DNA of 64,000 bases from Acidobacteriota bacterium (GCA_023384575.1 JAHDVP010000004.1:73851-137850); one strand, 5' to 3'. Shown: positions 35,526-44,519, numbered from the stretch's first letter. Numbers and translations: made by a program. The notes: generated by a model not told the origin, from the sequence alone.

Positions 35526-35771
35526 TCAGCCGCCGGAGACCGGCGGAAGGAACGCGATCTCGTCGCCATCGGCGACCGGATCGTCGAGCTTCGCATACTC
35601 GGCGTTGCGGGCGCACGAGATGACCCGCGTGTAGGCCGCGAGGTCCGGGTGCTCGGCGACGAGATCCTCCCACACGGCACGGATCGACGCTCCGGCCGCG
35701 ACGTCGCGCGAGACGTCTGGCGATCCGACCACGTCGCGCAACCGGGCGAACAACCGTATCGTCACCGGCAT
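35526..35771 (-). CDS. moaD: Molybdopterin synthase small subunit
   Basis: 81 aa ubiquitin-like sulfur carrier ending in the required Gly-Gly (PPVSGG). In its thiocarboxylated form it donates sulfur to precursor Z together with Moa[15 protein letters not shown] at the N-terminus is typical. It starts inside the last codons of moaE (10-bp overlap), so the two subunits are translationally coupled. Moco made with it would serve the hydroxylase at 21-25 kb. Confidence 0.93.
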   Translation of the reverse strand: MPVTIRLFARLRDVVGSPDVSRDVAAGASIRAVWEDLVAEHPDLAAYTRVISCARNAEYAKLDDPVADGDEIAFLPPVSGG

Positions 35772-36250
35772 GCGCGCCTCAACGCCTCTTCCCGCGCGGT
35801 CTCGTCGTCCGGGTTGGCCGTCGCGCCCTCGATCCAGACCTCGCCGCCCTCGAAGTGCTCGCGCTTCCAGATGGGCGCGATCTGCTTGATGCGCTCGATC
35901 GCGTACCGGCTGGCCGCAAACGCCTCGGCACGATGCGCCGACGCCGCGGCGATGGCCACGCTCACCTCGCCGAGCGCGAGCGTGCCGACGCGGTGGTGAA
36001 TGGCCAGCGTGACGCCTGGCCACGCGGAGGCGGCCTCCGAGCGAATCCGATCCAGGGCCTTCACCGCCAGTGGGCCGTAGGCCTCGTATTCCAGCGCGCG
36101 CACGGCGCGTCCCTGGTTTTCCCCCCGGACGACCCCGAGAAATGTCACGATGGCGCCAGCCGCGCCGGCACCGGGCCCGGCCGACGGGCTCACCAGCCCG
36201 GCCAGTGCGGCTGGGTCGAGCGGATGTTCGCTGATCGCCGCAAACGCCAT
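35762..36250 (-). CDS. moaE: Molybdopterin synthase catalytic subunit
   Basis: 162 aa large subunit that inserts sulfur into cyclic pyranopterin monophosphate. The family blocks are [51 protein letters not shown] and the catalytic-lysine region [16 protein letters not shown]. The frame is open further upstream through a palindromic repeat. The ATG at 36250 lies 6 nt after a TATAAT, so it is almost certainly the real, probably leaderless, start. Confidence 0.94.
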   Translation of the reverse strand: MAFAAISEHPLDPAALAGLVSPSAGPGAGAAGAIVTFLGVVRGENQGRAVRALEYEAYGPLAVKALDRIRSEAASAWPGVTLAIHHRVGTLALGEVSVAIAAASAHRAEAFAASRYAIERIKQIAPIWKREHFEGGEVWIEGATANPDDETAREEALRRACR

Positions 36251-36256
36251 CCCCCG

Positions 36257-36262
36257 ATTATA
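36257..36262 (-). promoter_or_regulatory. -10 element 6 nt from the moaE start codon
   Basis: Minus-strand TATAAT, CGGGGG, ATG. The 43-bp palindromic repeat begins 2 bp further upstream, so any -35 contact would fall inside the repeat. Confidence 0.65.
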
Positions 36263-36263
36263 G

Positions 36264-36306
36264 GGGGTCAGGTCTTGAACCATGGCGTTTTTCACGACCT
36301 GACCCC
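36264..36306. repeat. 43-bp palindromic repeat, copy 1
   Basis: Left arm GGGGTCAGGTCTTGAA and right arm TTCACGACCTGACCCC; the loop contains TGGCG. It is placed between the divergent moaE and flavodoxin genes, immediately next to the moaE -10. The other full copies are at 36919, 55461 and 56802, all exactly 43 bp. Confidence 0.85.
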
Positions 36307-36327
36307 GCTCAACGGACGGAGGTTGCC

Positions 36328-36933
36328 ATGTATCGAGACGTCATCGCCTGCCTCGGAGTGCTGCTGGGTGTCGCATCCATGGCCGCCGCCCAGGACCAAC
36401 CCGCTGCCGTGCGGATCCTGATCGCCTACGAGTCGGTTACGGGAAACACCGAGAAGCTGGCGCAGGCGATACGCGACGGGGCCGTGGCCGTTCCTGCCGT
36501 CGAGGTGACGCTGTCGCGGGCCAGTGAGGTCAGAGACGAGGCACTCGCGGGGTTCGATGGGGTGATCGTGGGAACGCCCGTCTACTGGGCGAATCTCACG
36601 GCTGAAACGAAGCGGTTCCTCGACCGGCTCGGCGACGCGTTGTGGAAGGCGAAGACGACCGGCGACGGCCGCACGGCCGGCGCCTTCTGCACCGGTGGCG
36701 GGGTCTCGATGGGGAAGGACGTCGCGCGCCTGTCCATTCTGTCCGCCTTCATGACCATGCGGTTCGTCGTGGTGGGAGGAGTCGATGCCGCGGGGTTCGG
36801 CACGCTCGGCCCGGAAGCGACGACCGGTCCGGACGACCCTGGCGTCGCGGGCCGGGAACTCGACGAGGCGCGGGCGTTCGGCGAGCGCTTCGCGCGCCTC
36901 ACCCGTCAGCTCCGATCCGGGGTCGGGTCTTGA
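36328..36933 (+). CDS. Exported flavodoxin-like protein (NAD(P)H:quinone oxidoreductase type)
   Basis: 201 aa. A signal peptide (1-22, ending AAAQ) precedes a flavodoxin fold. The phosphate-binding loop is YESVTGNTEKLAQAI near residue 36, GTPVYWANLTAETKRFLDRL is near 87, and FCTGGGVSMG is near 117, the layout of WrbA/NAD(P)H:quinone oxidoreductases. GGAGG precedes the start. Export of a flavodoxin is unusual and fits FMN loading after secretion or a lipid-quinone role. The last residues, SGVGS and the stop, are encoded by the left arm of a palindromic repeat. Confidence 0.8.
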   Translation: MYRDVIACLGVLLGVASMAAAQDQPAAVRILIAYESVTGNTEKLAQAIRDGAVAVPAVEVTLSRASEVRDEALAGFDGVIVGTPVYWANLTAETKRFLDRLGDALWKAKTTGDGRTAGAFCTGGGVSMGKDVARLSILSAFMTMRFVVVGGVDAAGFGTLGPEATTGPDDPGVAGRELDEARAFGERFARLTRQLRSGVGS

Positions 36934-36961
36934 AGTATGGCGTCCTTCAAGACCTGACCCC
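36919..36961. repeat. 43-bp palindromic repeat, copy 2
   Basis: Arms GGGGTCGGGTCTTGAA and TTCAAGACCTGACCCC with TGGCG in the loop. It covers the 3' ends of two convergent genes: the TGA of the flavodoxin gene and, on the other strand, the TGA of the PAP2 gene both lie in its arms. It may double as a bidirectional terminator. Confidence 0.88.
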
Positions 36962-37972
36962 ACGCCACCAGCGGTCGAAGCGGGGGGTGAGCCACACGAC
37001 CCACGGCAGCAGCAGCGCGCCGGCGATCAGGTCCACCACGTAGTGGTGGCGCAGGTAGACGGTCGCAACCAGCAGGCCGGTGACGACGACGAGCAGGATG
37101 GGGAAATACCAGCGGCAGTACCGCCACGCGTAGTGGAGCGCGACGATGCTCACCCCCGCGTGCAGGCTCGGGAACGCCGCGCGCGACGCGTGGTTCGGCA
37201 TCATGTCGATCAGGCTCGCCTGGAAGTTCATGATGGGCCCCCCGCGCAGGTTCACTTCGAACATCCCGAGCGACTCGAGATAGAGCCGCGGAGGGGCCGC
37301 CGGGAAGATGACGTAGAGCAGGTAACCGGTGTAGAAGCACAAGATGACGCCGAGCAGCACCTCGCGCGCCTCGACCCGCTTGCCGCTCGCCCACAGGACG
37401 ATCACCACCGACGGCGCAATCAGGAAGAAGCTCGAGTAGAACATCGAGAAGAACTCCGTCCGCCCGCGCGTGATGAACTGTTCGGCCCACACCACGGGTT
37501 GGCCACCGAAGATCCACTCCTCAATCGCCACCAGGTGATGGTGGATGTCGTTGGGGTTGACGAACCGCACGGTGTCGTGGAGGTTCGTGTAGACCGCGAT
37601 GCACAGCACAAACGGCAGCATCGTCCGATAGAACTCGGCGGCGGCCGCGAGGCGCGGCCGCCACGCGAGCCACTCCCGCGACCGGTCGATGAGCGGGATC
37701 GTCGCGGCCAGCAGCACGGCCACGCTCAGCCGCAGCAGCCCCGCCTCGATGCGCTTCACCGACAGGCCGTCCTGCTGCAGGCTCGAGATCGCGTACACCG
37801 TGACGATGCTCGATGGCACGAAGCCGACGACGAACAACGCCTCCTCCGGCCGCAGGCGCCGGAACGCCTGCCACAGGCTCACGAGCCAGCCGCCGCCCGC
37901 CCCGCGGGGTCGCGTCACCGCGGAGCCGACACCGCGTTCCGCAGCGGCCTGGCGACCCTCGTCAGCGCTCAT
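36947..37972 (-). CDS. PAP2-superfamily membrane phosphatase/phosphotransferase
   Basis: 341 aa polytopic membrane protein. The PAP2 active-site motifs are present near the C-terminus: FPSLHAGVSIVALHYA (motif with catalytic His) and YLRHHYVVDLIAGALLLPW (second catalytic His and Asp). The layout resembles the inositol-phosphotransferase (Aur1/PAP2_3) branch, so a role in lipid head-group exchange is plausible. The first 30 residues are hydrophilic and cytoplasmic. The tail GVRS plus stop is encoded by a palindromic repeat arm. Confidence 0.85.
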   Translation of the reverse strand: MSADEGRQAAAERGVGSAVTRPRGAGGGWLVSLWQAFRRLRPEEALFVVGFVPSSIVTVYAISSLQQDGLSVKRIEAGLLRLSVAVLLAATIPLIDRSREWLAWRPRLAAAAEFYRTMLPFVLCIAVYTNLHDTVRFVNPNDIHHHLVAIEEWIFGGQPVVWAEQFITRGRTEFFSMFYSSFFLIAPSVVIVLWASGKRVEAREVLLGVILCFYTGYLLYVIFPAAPPRLYLESLGMFEVNLRGGPIMNFQASLIDMMPNHASRAAFPSLHAGVSIVALHYAWRYCRWYFPILLVVVTGLLVATVYLRHHYVVDLIAGALLLPWVVWLTPRFDRWWRGVRS

Positions 37973-38043
37973 GCGATCCCGTCGCCGATGGCGATGTCGC
38001 CGCGGCCGAGAGCAGGGAGTGTGGAGGCACGCGTGGCACGGCG

Positions 38044-38730
38044 TCAGCGGCCGAAGACGAGCAGATACTGGTAGGGCAGGAACCGTTCGTGAGCGAGCAG
38101 GCGCAGCCCCGCGACGTCCGCGTCGGCGACGACGGTGGCCGGGTCGACGCGCTCTTCCATCGCCGGTCCTGGGCCACCACCCTCCCGCCTGAAGTCGACG
38201 ATTCCGAGGCGGCCGTTCGGCTTGAGCGAGGCGCGGACGTTCGCCAGCAACTGCACGCGGTTCTGGACCTCGTGATACGCGTCGACCATCAGCACCGCGT
38301 CGAGCGCCTCGGGCGGCAGCCGGGGGTCGTCGTCTTCACCGAGCACGGTGACGACGTTGCGGAGCCCCTCGCGTGCCACGCGCCGGTCGATGGCATCGAC
38401 CATCTGCCGTTGCACGTCCTCGGCGTAGACCAGCCCATTGGGCCCGACCCGGCGGGCGAGCCGCACGGTGAACCACCCGCCCCCCGCCCCGAGGTCGGCG
38501 ACGACCGAGCCGTCGCCGATGCCGAGCGCGTCCATGATCTCGCCTGGCATCTGCCAGGCATCGCGGTCTGGGCCCTCCAGGACCCCAAGATCCTGCGGCG
38601 GGAACAGCCGCCCGTGGCGTGGGCGCTCCTGCGCCGAGAGCGCGGCCACCACGCCAGCGATCACGAGCAGCGCGGCCCCGCCTCGAAAGCCCCCTCGGAG
38701 GCCGCGCCAATCGGCCGCGCGCCAGCACAT
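38044..38730 (-). CDS. Class I SAM-dependent methyltransferase with N-terminal anchor
   Basis: 228 aa. An N-terminal hydrophobic segment (about 19-33, AALLVIAGVVAALSA) could be a signal peptide or anchor. The SAM-binding motif VVADLGAGGGWFTVRLA is near residue 75 and the acidic end of strand 2 is YAEDVQRQMVDAI. The substrate is unknown. TATAAT lies 6 nt before its ATG, and the divergent fumarase gene starts 20 bp away with its own -10, so the two promoters overlap. Confidence 0.82.
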   Translation of the reverse strand: MCWRAADWRGLRGGFRGGAALLVIAGVVAALSAQERPRHGRLFPPQDLGVLEGPDRDAWQMPGEIMDALGIGDGSVVADLGAGGGWFTVRLARRVGPNGLVYAEDVQRQMVDAIDRRVAREGLRNVVTVLGEDDDPRLPPEALDAVLMVDAYHEVQNRVQLLANVRASLKPNGRLGIVDFRREGGGPGPAMEERVDPATVVADADVAGLRLLAHERFLPYQYLLVFGR

Positions 38731-38736
38731 GGGAGG

Positions 38737-38744
38737 ATTATACT
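38737..38744. promoter_or_regulatory. Overlapping divergent -10 elements (methyltransferase and fumarase)
   Basis: Minus-strand TATAAT (38742-38737) ends 6 nt from the methyltransferase ATG. Plus-strand TATACT (38739-38744) ends 6 nt from the fumarase ATG at 38751. The whole divergent intergenic region is 20 bp. Confidence 0.65.
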
Positions 38745-38750
38745 CGTCGC

Positions 38751-40283
38751 ATGATGACGGCCTTTTTCGACAGCATGCTCCAGCTCATCACGCGAACCTC
38801 CACCGATCTGCCGCCGGACGTGCGCCGGGCCATGAAGCAGGCCACGGGCATGGAGGTGCCGGGCAGCAGTGCGGGCCAGGCGATGGCAATCATCGCCGAG
38901 AACATCGACCAGGCCAGTGACGGCGAGGGCCCGATCTGCCAGGACACCGGGATGCCGACCTTCGAGGTGAAGGTCCCGATCGGCACGAACCAGCTCTGGA
39001 TGCGGCAGCAAATCCGGGACGCCGTCGCCGAGGCGACGCGCCGCGGCAAGCTGCGCCCCAACTCCGTCGACTCGATCACGGGGAAGAACTCGGGCGACAA
39101 CCTCGGCCCGGGCACGCCGATCGTCCACTTCGACCAGTGGGAGCGGGACGACATCGAGGTGAAGCTCATTCTGAAGGGCGGCGGCTGCGAGAACACCAAC
39201 GCGCAGTACGCGCTGCCGGTGGAGCTTGCGCACCTCGGGCGGGCCGACCGGACGCTCGACGGCGTGCGCAAGTGCATCCTGCACGCCGTGTGGCAGGCCC
39301 AGGGCAAGGGCTGCAGCCCCGGGGCCGTCGGCGTCGGCATCGGCGGCGACCGCACTTCGGGGTATGCCCTCGCCAAGGAGCAGCTCTTCCGCCTGCTCGA
39401 CGACGTGAACCCCGACGAGCGGCTCGCGGCGCTCGAGGCGCAGGTGATGAACACCGTGAACACCCTCGGCGTCGGGCCCATGGGCTTCGGCGGAGGCGTC
39501 TCGCTCATCGGCTGCAAGATCGGCGCGGCCAACCGCCTGCCCGCGAGCTTCTTCGTCTCGGTGGCCTACGACTGCTGGGCGTTCCGTCGCCTGGGGGTCG
39601 TGCTCGATCACGCCGACGGGCGCATCACCTCGTGGCTCTACCGCGACCCGTCACAGGCACCGATTCGCATGATCGACACCGCCGAGGGCGCCCCGGGCGG
39701 CTTCCAGCTCACCGGCCGCGAGAAGGTGCTGACCCCGCCCATCGACGAGGCGACCATCCGCTCGCTGCACGTCGGCGAGGTCGTCCTCGTGACGGGCCGG
39801 ATGTACACCGGGCGCGACGCGGTGCACGCGCACCTGATGAAGCACGACCCGCCCGTCGATCTGCGCGGCAGCGTGCTCTACCACTGCGGCCCTGTGGTCC
39901 TCAAGGAGGGCGACACCTGGCGCATGACAGCTGCCGGCCCCACGACCAGCATCCGGGAGGAACCCTACCAGGCCGACGTGATCACGCGCTACGGCGTCCG
40001 TGCGGTGGTGGGCAAGGGCGGGATGGGCGCGAAGACGGCGGCCGCGCTGAAAGAAGCGGGCGCCGTCTATCTGAACGCCATTGGCGGCGCCGCGCAGTAC
40101 TACGCACGCACCATCGAAGCCGTCGACGGCGTCTCCTGGCTCGACTTCGGCGTGCCGGAAGCGATGTGGCACCTGCGCGTCAAGGCCTTCCCGGCCATCG
40201 TCACCATGGATGCGCACGGCAACAGTCTGCACAAGGACGTGGAAGCGCAGTCGGGCGAGAAGCTCGAACGGCTGCGCGCCTGA
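38751..40283 (+). CDS. Class I fumarate hydratase (iron-sulfur type)
   Basis: 510 aa oxygen-sensitive [4Fe-4S] enzyme interconverting fumarate and malate in the TCA cycle. Cluster-binding cysteines occur in PICQDTGMPTFEV (near residue 62), LKGGGCENTN (near 144), KGCSPGAVGVGIGGDRTSG (near 188) and VSLIGCKIGAAN. The C-terminal domain (about 300-510) carries GKGGMGAKT and LNAIGGAAQYYARTIEAVDG, so the alpha and beta parts are fused as in FumA/FumB. It has a likely leaderless start; a second ATG follows at 38754. Confidence 0.95.
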   Translation: MMTAFFDSMLQLITRTSTDLPPDVRRAMKQATGMEVPGSSAGQAMAIIAENIDQASDGEGPICQDTGMPTFEVKVPIGTNQLWMRQQIRDAVAEATRRGKLRPNSVDSITGKNSGDNLGPGTPIVHFDQWERDDIEVKLILKGGGCENTNAQYALPVELAHLGRADRTLDGVRKCILHAVWQAQGKGCSPGAVGVGIGGDRTSGYALAKEQLFRLLDDVNPDERLAALEAQVMNTVNTLGVGPMGFGGGVSLIGCKIGAANRLPASFFVSVAYDCWAFRRLGVVLDHADGRITSWLYRDPSQAPIRMIDTAEGAPGGFQLTGREKVLTPPIDEATIRSLHVGEVVLVTGRMYTGRDAVHAHLMKHDPPVDLRGSVLYHCGPVVLKEGDTWRMTAAGPTTSIREEPYQADVITRYGVRAVVGKGGMGAKTAAALKEAGAVYLNAIGGAAQYYARTIEAVDGVSWLDFGVPEAMWHLRVKAFPAIVTMDAHGNSLHKDVEAQSGEKLERLRA

Positions 40284-40334
40284 CGCTGAACGGATCGGCC
40301 GGCCCCCTCGTATAGCTCGTCGGAGGCAACTGGC

Positions 40335-43052
40335 ATGTCGCTATCGTTCGATCGTTTCGTCCTTCGCGCGCTCCAGAGGGGTGGAGGCGCGTTCCTTCTG
40401 GCCTCGGTGCTGGCGGTTCCCGCCGGCGTCCAGGCCCAGCCCGCGCCGTCTGCCGGGCTGCCACCGCTCATCGATCGTGAGCTGTTCTTCGGCGACCCGG
40501 AGATCTCGGGGGCCCAGCTCTCACCCGATGGGCAGTGGCTGTCGTTCATCAAGCCGCTCAACGGCACGCGCAACGTCTGGGTGAAGCGCCTCGACGAGCC
40601 GTTCGAGAAGGCCCGGCCCATCACCGCCGACACGAGACGGCCGATTCCCGGCTATTTCTGGAGCCGCGACTCGAGGTTCGTCCTTTTCGTCCAGGACCAG
40701 GGCGGCGACGAGAACTACAACGTCTACGCGGTGAACCCGACCGACCCGCCGTCCTCCGGCGCCGAGGTGCCGGCCGCCCGCAACCTCACGGACGCCAAGG
40801 GCGTGCGGGCCCTCCTCTACGCGGTGCCGCGCAGCGAGCCCGACGCGCTCTACGTCGGCCTCAACGACCGCGACCAGGCGTGGCACGACCTCTACAAGGT
40901 GACGATCTCCACCGGGCAGCGCACGCTCGTGCGCCAGAACACCGAACGGATCACGAGTTGGGTGTTCGACCGGAAGGACGCGTTGCGCCTCGCCACGCGG
41001 TCGGCCGAGGACGGCAACACGGAGGTGCTGCGCGTCGACGAGGGCGGGTTCACGAAGATCTACGAGTGCGACGTGCTCGAGACCTGCGCGCCCGTGCGAT
41101 TCCACAAAGACGCGGCGCGCGTCTACCTCATCACCAACAAGGGCGCAAACCTCGTCCGCCTGACGCTGTTCGACGTCGCGAAGCAGACCGAGGAGCTCGT
41201 CGAGCAGGACCCCGAGGGCCGCGTCGACTTCGCCAACGCGGTCTTCTCTGATGTCAGCGACGAGTTGCTCGGTACGGTCTACGTCGACGACCGCGCCCGC
41301 GTGTACTGGAAGGACAAGGAGTTCGAGGGCCTCTACCAGCACCTGAAGAAGGAGTTGGGGGGGGCGGAAGTGAACCTGCCGTCGCGCACCGCCGACGAGC
41401 AGCTCTGGCTCGTGTCGGCCAACCGCGACACCGATCCGGGATCGACCTACCTGTTCGACCGCAAGACGCGCCGCCTGACGCGCCAGTACCAGATCCGCGA
41501 ACGCCTGCCGCGCGAGCACCTGGCGTCGATGCAGCCGGTGCGCTACCCCTCGTCCGACGGCCTCGAGATTCCCGCGTACCTCACGCTGCCGAAAGGCGTC
41601 GAGGCCAAGGCGCTGCCGCTCATCGTCGTGCCGCACGGGGGGCCGTGGGCGCGCGACACGTGGGGCTACGACGGATTCGCGCAATTCCTCGCCAACCGCG
41701 GCTACGCGGTCCTGCAGCCGAACTTCCGCGGCTCGACGGGCTTCGGCAAGCAGTTCCTCGACGCCGGCAACGGCGAGTGGGGCCAGAAGATGCAGGACGA
41801 CATCACCTGGGGCGTCAAGTCCCTGGTGGAGAAGGGCGTCGTCGATCGCAAGCGCGTCGGCATCATGGGCGGCTCCTACGGGGGGTACGCCACGCTGGCC
41901 GGCCTCGCCTTCACTCCCGACGTGTACGCGGCGGGCGTGTCGATTGTCGGGCCGTCGAACCTGATCACGCTGCTCGACTCGATTCCGCCGTACTGGGAAC
42001 AGATCCGCAAGCTGTTCCACGAGCGGATGGGCGACCCCAACACGCCGGAAGGCAAGGCCCGGCTCGAACGGCAGTCGCCGCTCAACTCGGCCGACAAGAT
42101 CGTGGCGCCGCTGCTCGTCGTGCAAGGGGCCAACGACCCGCGCGTGAAGAAGGCCGAGTCGGACCAGATCGTCATCGCCCTGCGCGACCGGGGCTTTCCC
42201 GTCGAGTACATCGTCGCGCCCGACGAAGGGCACGGGTTCGCGCGGCCGGTGAACAACATGGCGATGTTCGCCGCGGCCGAGAAGTTCCTCGCCGCGCACC
42301 TCGGCGGCCGGTTCCAGGAGTCGATGCCGCCCGACGTCGCGGCGCGCCTCGGCGAGATCACGGTCGACCCGAAGACGGTCGAACTCGCGGCGCCGATCGA
42401 CACGTCAGCCGTGGGCGTACCGGTGCCGGCCGTCGACCTGCAGCCGGCGTCGCTCCGCTACGCCGCCCGCCTCGAGATCGGCCAGCAGAAGATGGAGATG
42501 TCCGTCGCCTCGGAGATCCGCGACGACGGCGCCACCTGGGTCGTCACCGACACGGCGCAGACGCCGATGGGCGCCGCCGTCGACTCGGTGGTGCTCGAGA
42601 AGGGCTCGCTGCTGCTCAAGAAGCGCACGATCGACCAGGGGCCGGTCAGCATCGTGCTCACGGTCGACGGCGGCAAGGTCACGGGCGAGATGAAGATGCA
42701 GGGCCAGAGCCGGCCCATCGCCGCCGATCTCGAGAGCGGACTCTTCGCCGACGGCGCGGGCGCTCACGCCGTGCTCGCGACCCTGCCGCTCGCCGAGGGC
42801 TACACGACGGCGTTCCGCAACTTCGACGTCCAGGCCCAGAAGGTGAAGGTGATGCAGCTCGTCGTCGCCGGCAGCGAGACGATCACCGTGCCGGCGGGCG
42901 AGTTCGACAGCTGGAAGGTCGAGGTGACCGACACCGCGTCGGGCGGGACGACGACGATCTGGGTGGCGAAATCGTCGCGGACCGTCGTGAAGCTGTCGGC
43001 CGTGCTGCCGCAGATGAACGGCGCCGTGATGACCCAGGAACTGCAGAAGTAA
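40335..43052 (+). CDS. S9 serine peptidase with additional C-terminal DUF3108-like domain
   Basis: 905 aa exported peptidase. A signal region (1-35, ending VQAQ) precedes a beta-propeller (to about 380) and an alpha/beta-hydrolase domain with Ser514 in MGGSYGGYATLAG, Asp in QGANDPRVKK and His in DEGHGFARP. Catalysis should therefore be intact. Beyond the usual end (about 660), 230 further residues form beta-rich sequence (DTAQTPMGAAVDSVVLEKGS, TVPAGEFDSWKVEVTDTASG) resembling DUF3108 periplasmic proteins. GGAGGCAAC precedes the ATG. It converges with the aldehyde dehydrogenase over a strong hairpin. Confidence 0.92.
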   Translation: MSLSFDRFVLRALQRGGGAFLLASVLAVPAGVQAQPAPSAGLPPLIDRELFFGDPEISGAQLSPDGQWLSFIKPLNGTRNVWVKRLDEPFEKARPITADTRRPIPGYFWSRDSRFVLFVQDQGGDENYNVYAVNPTDPPSSGAEVPAARNLTDAKGVRALLYAVPRSEPDALYVGLNDRDQAWHDLYKVTISTGQRTLVRQNTERITSWVFDRKDALRLATRSAEDGNTEVLRVDEGGFTKIYECDVLETCAPVRFHKDAARVYLITNKGANLVRLTLFDVAKQTEELVEQDPEGRVDFANAVFSDVSDELLGTVYVDDRARVYWKDKEFEGLYQHLKKELGGAEVNLPSRTADEQLWLVSANRDTDPGSTYLFDRKTRRLTRQYQIRERLPREHLASMQPVRYPSSDGLEIPAYLTLPKGVEAKALPLIVVPHGGPWARDTWGYDGFAQFLANRGYAVLQPNFRGSTGFGKQFLDAGNGEWGQKMQDDITWGVKSLVEKGVVDRKRVGIMGGSYGGYATLAGLAFTPDVYAAGVSIVGPSNLITLLDSIPPYWEQIRKLFHERMGDPNTPEGKARLERQSPLNSADKIVAPLLVVQGANDPRVKKAESDQIVIALRDRGFPVEYIVAPDEGHGFARPVNNMAMFAAAEKFLAAHLGGRFQESMPPDVAARLGEITVDPKTVELAAPIDTSAVGVPVPAVDLQPASLRYAARLEIGQQKMEMSVASEIRDDGATWVVTDTAQTPMGAAVDSVVLEKGSLLLKKRTIDQGPVSIVLTVDGGKVTGEMKMQGQSRPIAADLESGLFADGAGAHAVLATLPLAEGYTTAFRNFDVQAQKVKVMQLVVAGSETITVPAGEFDSWKVEVTDTASGGTTTIWVAKSSRTVVKLSAVLPQMNGAVMTQELQK

Positions 43053-43062
43053 TCGCTCGACA

Positions 43063-43091
43063 CACGGGGGCCGATCGTCCCGGCCCCCGTG
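43063..43091. terminator. Bidirectional terminator-like hairpin between convergent genes
   Basis: CACGGGGGCC and GGCCCCCGTG form a perfect 10-bp stem with a 9-nt loop. It fills the 42-bp gap between the S9 peptidase and aldehyde dehydrogenase 3' ends. T-runs are absent, as elsewhere in this GC-rich DNA. Confidence 0.7.
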
Positions 43092-43094
43092 CCT

Positions 43095-44519
43095 TCACCG
43101 GTTCACGACGAGCAGCTTCAGCTCGGTCATCTCCTCGATGGTGTACCGCGGGCCCTCGCGTCCCAGACCCGAGTCCTTCACGCCTCCGTACGGCATGTGA
43201 TCGATCCGCCACGTCGGCACGTCGTTTACGATCACGCCGCCTGTCTCGATTCGATCGAACGCCGAGAGCGCCCGCTCGAGGTCGCGCGTGAAGACCCCGG
43301 CCTGCAGTCCGTAGGTCGACCGGTTCACCGCCGCGACCGCTTCGTCGAACGACGAGAAGCGCGCGAGCACCACGACCGGGGCGAACGCCTCTTCCGCGCA
43401 GACCTTCGCGTCTTCGGCGACGTCGGCCAGCACGGTCGGCGCATAGGTCGTCGGGCCGAGCGCGCGGCCCCCCGTGAGCCGCCTCGCCCCGCCAGCCACC
43501 GCCTCGTCGACCCAGCGCGAGATGCGCTCGACCTCGCCCGCGTCGATCATCGGCCCGACATCGGTCGCGAGGTCGAGCGGGTCGCCCACCGTCAGGGCCT
43601 CGACGCGCCCGACCAGGGCCTGGGCGAAGCGGTCGAAGACGCTCTCGTGCACGAAGACGCGTTGCACCGAGATGCAGCTCTGGCCGGCGAGGGCGAAGCC
43701 CCCGGCCGCGACGCGCGCGACGGCGAAATCCACGTCGGCCGTCTCGTCGACGATCACGCCCGCGTTGCCGCCAAGCTCGAGCAGCACCCGCTTCTTGCCT
43801 GCCCGGGCCTTCAGCGCCCAGCCGACGACCGACGACCCGGTGAACGTCAGCAGCTTGAACCGCTCGTCGGTCACGAGGCGATCGCCGAGCGTGCGGTCCA
43901 TCGGCAGCACGCTCACCGCGCCTTCCGGCAGCCCGGCGTCGGCGAGCAGCGCTCCAAGCCGCAGGGCCGAGAGAGGGGTCTTGGTGGCGGGCTTCAGCAC
44001 GACCGGGTTGCCGGCCGCCACCGCCGGCGCGAGCTTGTGCGCCGAGAGGTTGAGGGGGAAGTTGAACGGCGAGATGGCCGCGACCGGACCGAGCGGGAAA
44101 CGCCTGGTCACCGCGAAGCGGCCCTCCCCGTGGGGCGCGAGGTCCATCGGGAGGACGTGTCCCTCGACGCGTCGCGCCTCGTCGGCGGCGACCTCGAACG
44201 TCATGGCGCCTCGGTCGACCTCGGTGAGGGCATCGCGCAGCGGCTTGCCGGCTTCGCCGGCGAGCGCGCGCCCCACGGCCTCCCGCTCCTCGCGCAGGCG
44301 GCGGGCCACGGTGCGGAGGATCTCGGCGCGTCGCCACGCCGGCAGCGCGCGCATGGCGGGGGCGGCGTCGACGGCGGCCCGCGCCGCCGTCTCGAGGTCG
44401 CTGGCCCCGGCCAGCCAGGTGCGGGCGACGAGGCCACCGTCCCACGGGCAGGTCACGTCGAGGGGGCGCCCCGACGTTCCGGGACGGCCGGCGAGAACGA
44501 ACGGCACATCGTGTGGCAT
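43095..44519 (-). CDS. NAD(P)-dependent aldehyde dehydrogenase
   Basis: 474 aa ALDH-superfamily enzyme. The catalytic Cys lies in FALAGQSCISVQRV (near residue 281) and the general-base Glu in LLELGGNAGVIV (near 248). The cofactor motif FTGSSVVGWALKA is at about 226 and ISPFNFPLNL at about 145. The layout resembles non-phosphorylating glyceraldehyde-3-phosphate or lactaldehyde dehydrogenases, but the substrate cannot be fixed. It ends VVNR and faces the S9 peptidase gene; erpA is divergent upstream. Confidence 0.92.
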   Translation of the reverse strand: MPHDVPFVLAGRPGTSGRPLDVTCPWDGGLVARTWLAGASDLETAARAAVDAAPAMRALPAWRRAEILRTVARRLREEREAVGRALAGEAGKPLRDALTEVDRGAMTFEVAADEARRVEGHVLPMDLAPHGEGRFAVTRRFPLGPVAAISPFNFPLNLSAHKLAPAVAAGNPVVLKPATKTPLSALRLGALLADAGLPEGAVSVLPMDRTLGDRLVTDERFKLLTFTGSSVVGWALKARAGKKRVLLELGGNAGVIVDETADVDFAVARVAAGGFALAGQSCISVQRVFVHESVFDRFAQALVGRVEALTVGDPLDLATDVGPMIDAGEVERISRWVDEAVAGGARRLTGGRALGPTTYAPTVLADVAEDAKVCAEEAFAPVVVLARFSSFDEAVAAVNRSTYGLQAGVFTRDLERALSAFDRIETGGVIVNDVPTWRIDHMPYGGVKDSGLGREGPRYTIEEMTELKLLVVNR

